NCBI GenBank assembly: GCA_963576785.1
Contig: OY756141.1
Span: forward strand, 3,720,001 to 3,784,000
Direction: 5' to 3'
DNA length: 64,000 nt
From: Chlorophyllum brunneum
Lineage: Eukaryota; Basidiomycota; Agaricomycetes; Agaricales; Agaricaceae
The notes under the pieces were generated by a model. It did not search any database. It was not told the origin of the DNA and saw only the letters and a program-made list of their open reading frames with translations. A program made the translations under genes and the position numbers. Shown piece by piece: positions 61,034 to 64,000 of the stretch (positions are counted from its first letter, which is position 1; each line of letters begins with the position of its first letter).

Positions 61034-61756
61034 TCAATCAAAGCGGCGACCAGAATGCAACAAGACAGTCACCATTACAGCAACGTCTAACAATCCAGCC
61101 TGGACGGCCGAAGTGGTGATCTCCAACAGAACCCCTTGAACTATTCGAGTAATCTTGGCTAATGGTTCTCCCTGGTCATTACTGAGGGGATATAACTATA
61201 AACTATTAGGCACAAATATCCACAACTGAGCTCATCGGGACTCACTGATGTCACTTCATTGGAAATCTTCCAAATATACCGCCTGCCGCGATGATCCATG
61301 AATCTACCCCTGAAGGATGTCAAGCAATATTATGCCGGGACGTCAATCTCTAAATGCCAATCAAGGCGCTGGGGAATCGCACCTTCCATCCGGACATAGC
61401 TGCAGTAATGAAGAAGCCCGCTGCTTGTGAAATGAACGGAACACCTCAACTTCTGGGTGGCGTTGCCAATCAATAACACCCGAAGTCTCCCCATCAGCGC
61501 GTCTGATTGTCGTGTCCCCGAAGCCCCGTTTGTTGGTCGCGATCTTATACGACCTTTGGAAGCTGGCATCTGTCACATCGCAGTTGAGAATGTCCTGGTC
61601 GGGGCTCGAGAACACAAACGTGATAACGTTGGGTGAGAGGACGGGGATGCAGTGCGGTAGAGCGCCAAATGTTGGAGAAAGCCTCTGGTCAGGAAGTGGG
61701 AGGCTACTCGTTTGAAGGTTGAACCAGTCTTCCTGACCGTACGGATTGCCGAACAT
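61034..61756 (-). CDS. DUF6593 domain protein, paralogue 2
   Basis: Three exons: 61383-61756, 61246-61309 and 61034-61195, giving 199 residues. The third intron end is the TATAG acceptor at 61196-61197. The CTCAG acceptor 13 bases further into the exon would bring an immediate stop. Start MFGNPYGQEDWFNLQTSSLP, then TFVFSSPDQDILNCDVTDAS, YKIATNKRGF, DTTIRRADGETSGVIDWQRH and PEVEVFRSFHKQ, the short exon MDHRGRRYIWKIS, and the C-terminal EPLAKITRIVQGVLLEITTS leading into AVQAGLLDVAVMVTVLLHSG. This is a textbook DUF6593 layout. Cytosolic, function unknown. Confidence 0.8.
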
Positions 61757-62436
61757 GGGATGAAGTCAAGGATGAGTGGACGCGGGGGGGGGGGCGAGCG
61801 GTACCCGTGATCCCCTGCATGTATTTGTAGGGTACCAAACAGCCAGGGTTAGCCATGAAACACGACGGGTGCGCCTTTGTATCTCGGACACGGCCACCTC
61901 GGTGTTCAAAAGATCTGCATTCAACAGCGGACACTGCACGGGAAGGAGTAATTAGCTCCTATTCGAGGTCAGAACGGAGGTGGAGATGTCGCAAGGCGAA
62001 GACCATCACAGGACATCTCGGTGATGGACCTGGACATATGTCAGAACAAGTGATTTGATTCAATGTTGTCAATGAATTCGGTGATTCCGCGTGTCTACAA
62101 GCGGGGTGACGCAAAGAATCTCAGCGGTTCGCCCCGATAACAGTGGTGTGATACAAAAAAGGCAGCAAGCCCGTGTCAAGAAACCTACTCACGCACACAG
62201 GCGTTGCCACTGAACCCCTTTTCCATCTGATGCCCAGCTAGTGTACAAGGTAACGTGGCCCTCCCTCAGTCCCTTCATAGGTTCCAATTTCTGAGAGTGC
62301 CCCGTCAGCGCCCTAATGCCGTCCCCACTGCCATAACGTTCAAAATAACTTCTGGGTAAAACCGGAGTACTAGTGTAAAACCGGGTATTGGGCTAGTGGC
62401 TGACGTTAACGAGGCTCGTCACCAACGTCTATCTAC
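61757..62436. other. divergent promoter region, no gene seen
   Basis: About 680 bases between DUF6593 paralogue 2 (minus) and the nucleotidase gene (plus). A run of G residues lies near 61784-61794. Confidence 0.4.
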
Positions 62437-64000
62437 ATGCATCTGCCAAAGCTCCTCTTAATTGCTCAGATATGTTTGGCGAAGTCAATGTTGTCACTAT
62501 GCACAACTGATATCAAAGTGGATCGCCTTGTCTCGCGTCGCCACCAGTCCCGGGATGTCGGATTTGCGAAAGGAGGTAGTGGTCACGACCATGATCACGG
62601 GAAAAAGGGCCACTTGAGTGAACCCGATGGTTTTGAAGTCTCGTTTTACCATATCAATGATGTTCATGCGTGAGTGTCTTCCGTTAGTGACCTTCGCCGC
62701 AAGTCTGCAATGAGATGGGTCCGGCAGGCATCTAGGCGAGTTCAGGGCCAGTGGGTCTGCATGTACAGATCCGTTCAAGGGTACGTTAGATCCTTACTTG
62801 GTTGAGATCTTTGGTTCCTTGAACAACACTCAACTTCAAGGCTGTGTTGGTGGATACGCCCGTGTCAAGACTGTCATCGAGCAGCAGCGCCCTGGAAAGA
62901 AGAAGTCATTATTCTTGAATGCCGGAGACGAATTCCAGGTCAGCCACCTCCAAGTTGCGTTGTGCATCGACTGAAATTACATAGGGAACTCTGTTCTATA
63001 CCATCTACAAGGGCGAGAAGATTGCGTTGACTCTCAATCAACTCGGATTTGACGCCATGACCCTCGGAAATCACGAATTTGATGATGGAGATGACCACCT
63101 CAGTGATTTCCTCACCAAACTCACATTCCCCATCATCTCTAGTAATATTCACACACGAAACCCCAAACTCGCCAAGCACCTCACCCCTTTCAAAATTTTT
63201 GATAAATTAAACTTGGCGCTTTTGGCCGTCACGACTGAGACGACCGCTACTACATCTAATCCCAGTAACCTCACTACATTCGAGGATCCCGTCGCTGCCG
63301 CACAGCGCACAGTCAAGATCATCAAGAAGTTTCACCCTAATATCAACCGAATTGTTGCCCTTACTCATATAGGCTATGCTGCGGATATCCGTCTCGCACA
63401 GAACACTACAGGGATTTCCTTGATTATCGGCGGACACTCGCATACCCTCCTAGGAAATTTTACCGGAGCCGCTGGACCATACCCTACAATCGTCAATAAT
63501 CTTGATGGAGATGAGGTGTTTGTGGTGACGTCGTATAGATGGGGAGAGTATTTGGGATACATCGACGTTGAGTATGATCGACACGGGAAGATCATTTCAT
63601 ATGATGGTGCACCCATTCACCTTGGCAACTCAACTGCGGAAGAACCGGGGCTAAAAGCACAGATCAAGGAATGGGAAAAGGCCTTTGATGGATTCGCGAA
63701 CACTGTGATTGGCATTACGCAAAACGACCTCATACAAAATACCTGCCAGAAAACTGAATGCAATCTCGGTGACGTTACTGCTGATGCATTGGAGGCTTAC
63801 CGCCCAGGTCCCATTGCTGCGATTATGAATGCTGGTGGCATCCGAATACAGATTGACGCCGGAAATATCACCGAGCAGGATGCGTTAGACTGCTTCCCTT
63901 TTGGAAACGCCTACGTAGAGCTCGACTTCACTGGTGCTGAGCTGTGGGACGTTTTCGAGAGTGTCGTCTCAGGGGTCAGTGTCAACAATGGTCGAGTTGT
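62437..64000 (+). CDS. 5'-nucleotidase / 2',3'-cyclic phosphodiesterase family metallophosphoesterase (partial)
   Basis: Exons: 62437-62669, 62728-62780, 62841-62938 and 62985 to the window edge, all in phase. Start MHLPKLLLIAQICLAKSM (likely signal peptide), then a His/Gly-rich stretch (GGSGHDHDHGKKGH). The metallophosphoesterase motifs are FYHINDVHAHLGEF (metal Asp and His), LFLNAGDEFQGT, AMTLGNHEFDDGDDHL (Asn-His), IVALTHIGY and IIGGHSHTLL. The 5'-nucleotidase C-terminal domain starts near IGITQNDL, with NLGDVTADALEAYRPG and IAAIMNAGGIR. Such enzymes release phosphate from nucleotides or UDP-sugars outside the cell. The gene continues beyond base 64000, so anchoring cannot be judged. Confidence 0.85.

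Overview
The window looks like a piece of an Agaricomycete (mushroom-forming basidiomycete) nuclear genome. Genes are cut by many short introns (about 50-65 nt, GT...AG), and several families typical of basidiomycetes are present: FunK1-type protein kinase, DUF6593 proteins, a DUF6534-like membrane protein, F-box proteins, CFEM proteins and AA3-type GMC oxidoreductases. No prokaryotic features, rRNA genes or convincing tRNA genes were seen. Most genes lie on the minus strand. All splice sites were read by eye from consensus, frame and family knowledge, and nothing was checked against transcripts or databases.

Layout. 1-287: 3' end of a proline/serine-rich gene. 468-1029: a four-exon secreted guanyl-specific ribonuclease (T1/F1 family) that appears to have lost one catalytic histidine. 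1671-10175: a tandem array of four Old Yellow Enzyme (OYE) genes, all on the minus strand. Copies 1, 3 and 4 are intact with the same four-exon structure, and copy 2 is a decayed pseudogene. A tiny two-exon CFEM-like secreted protein lies between copies 3 and 4. 10678-24796: a small unknown gene, the queuine tRNA-ribosyltransferase accessory subunit, a possibly broken F-box gene, two multi-pass membrane protein genes, a single-exon F-box/LRR gene and a canonical GPI-anchored CFEM protein.

25833-29226: a 16-exon GH3 beta-glucosidase with an inserted PA14 domain, in which two micro-exons (18 and 14 nt) carry conserved catalytic-domain motifs. 30546-36612: a FunK1 protein kinase with a detached gene fragment, bracketed by dispersed direct repeats and a hairpin. 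37389-39071: a membrane-anchored protein with a Thr/Ser/Pro-rich ectodomain and a 15-nt terminal exon.

39108-56632: five tandem GMC oxidoreductase genes (AA3, aryl-alcohol-oxidase-like), all on the minus strand. They are interrupted by a decayed protein-kinase-like gene on the plus strand. The last two copies share a nearly identical block that includes introns, which suggests recent gene conversion. 57175-61756: two DUF6593 paralogues on either side of a DUF6534-like membrane gene. 62437-64000: a 5'-nucleotidase-type metallophosphoesterase cut by the window end.

Functionally the region is rich in secreted or redox genes (GMC oxidases, OYE reductases, GH3, RNase, CFEM) that have grown by local duplication. 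The GMC enzymes would make H2O2 or reduce quinones outside the cell, and the OYE enzymes could reduce enones inside it. Any link between them here is inference from position only.
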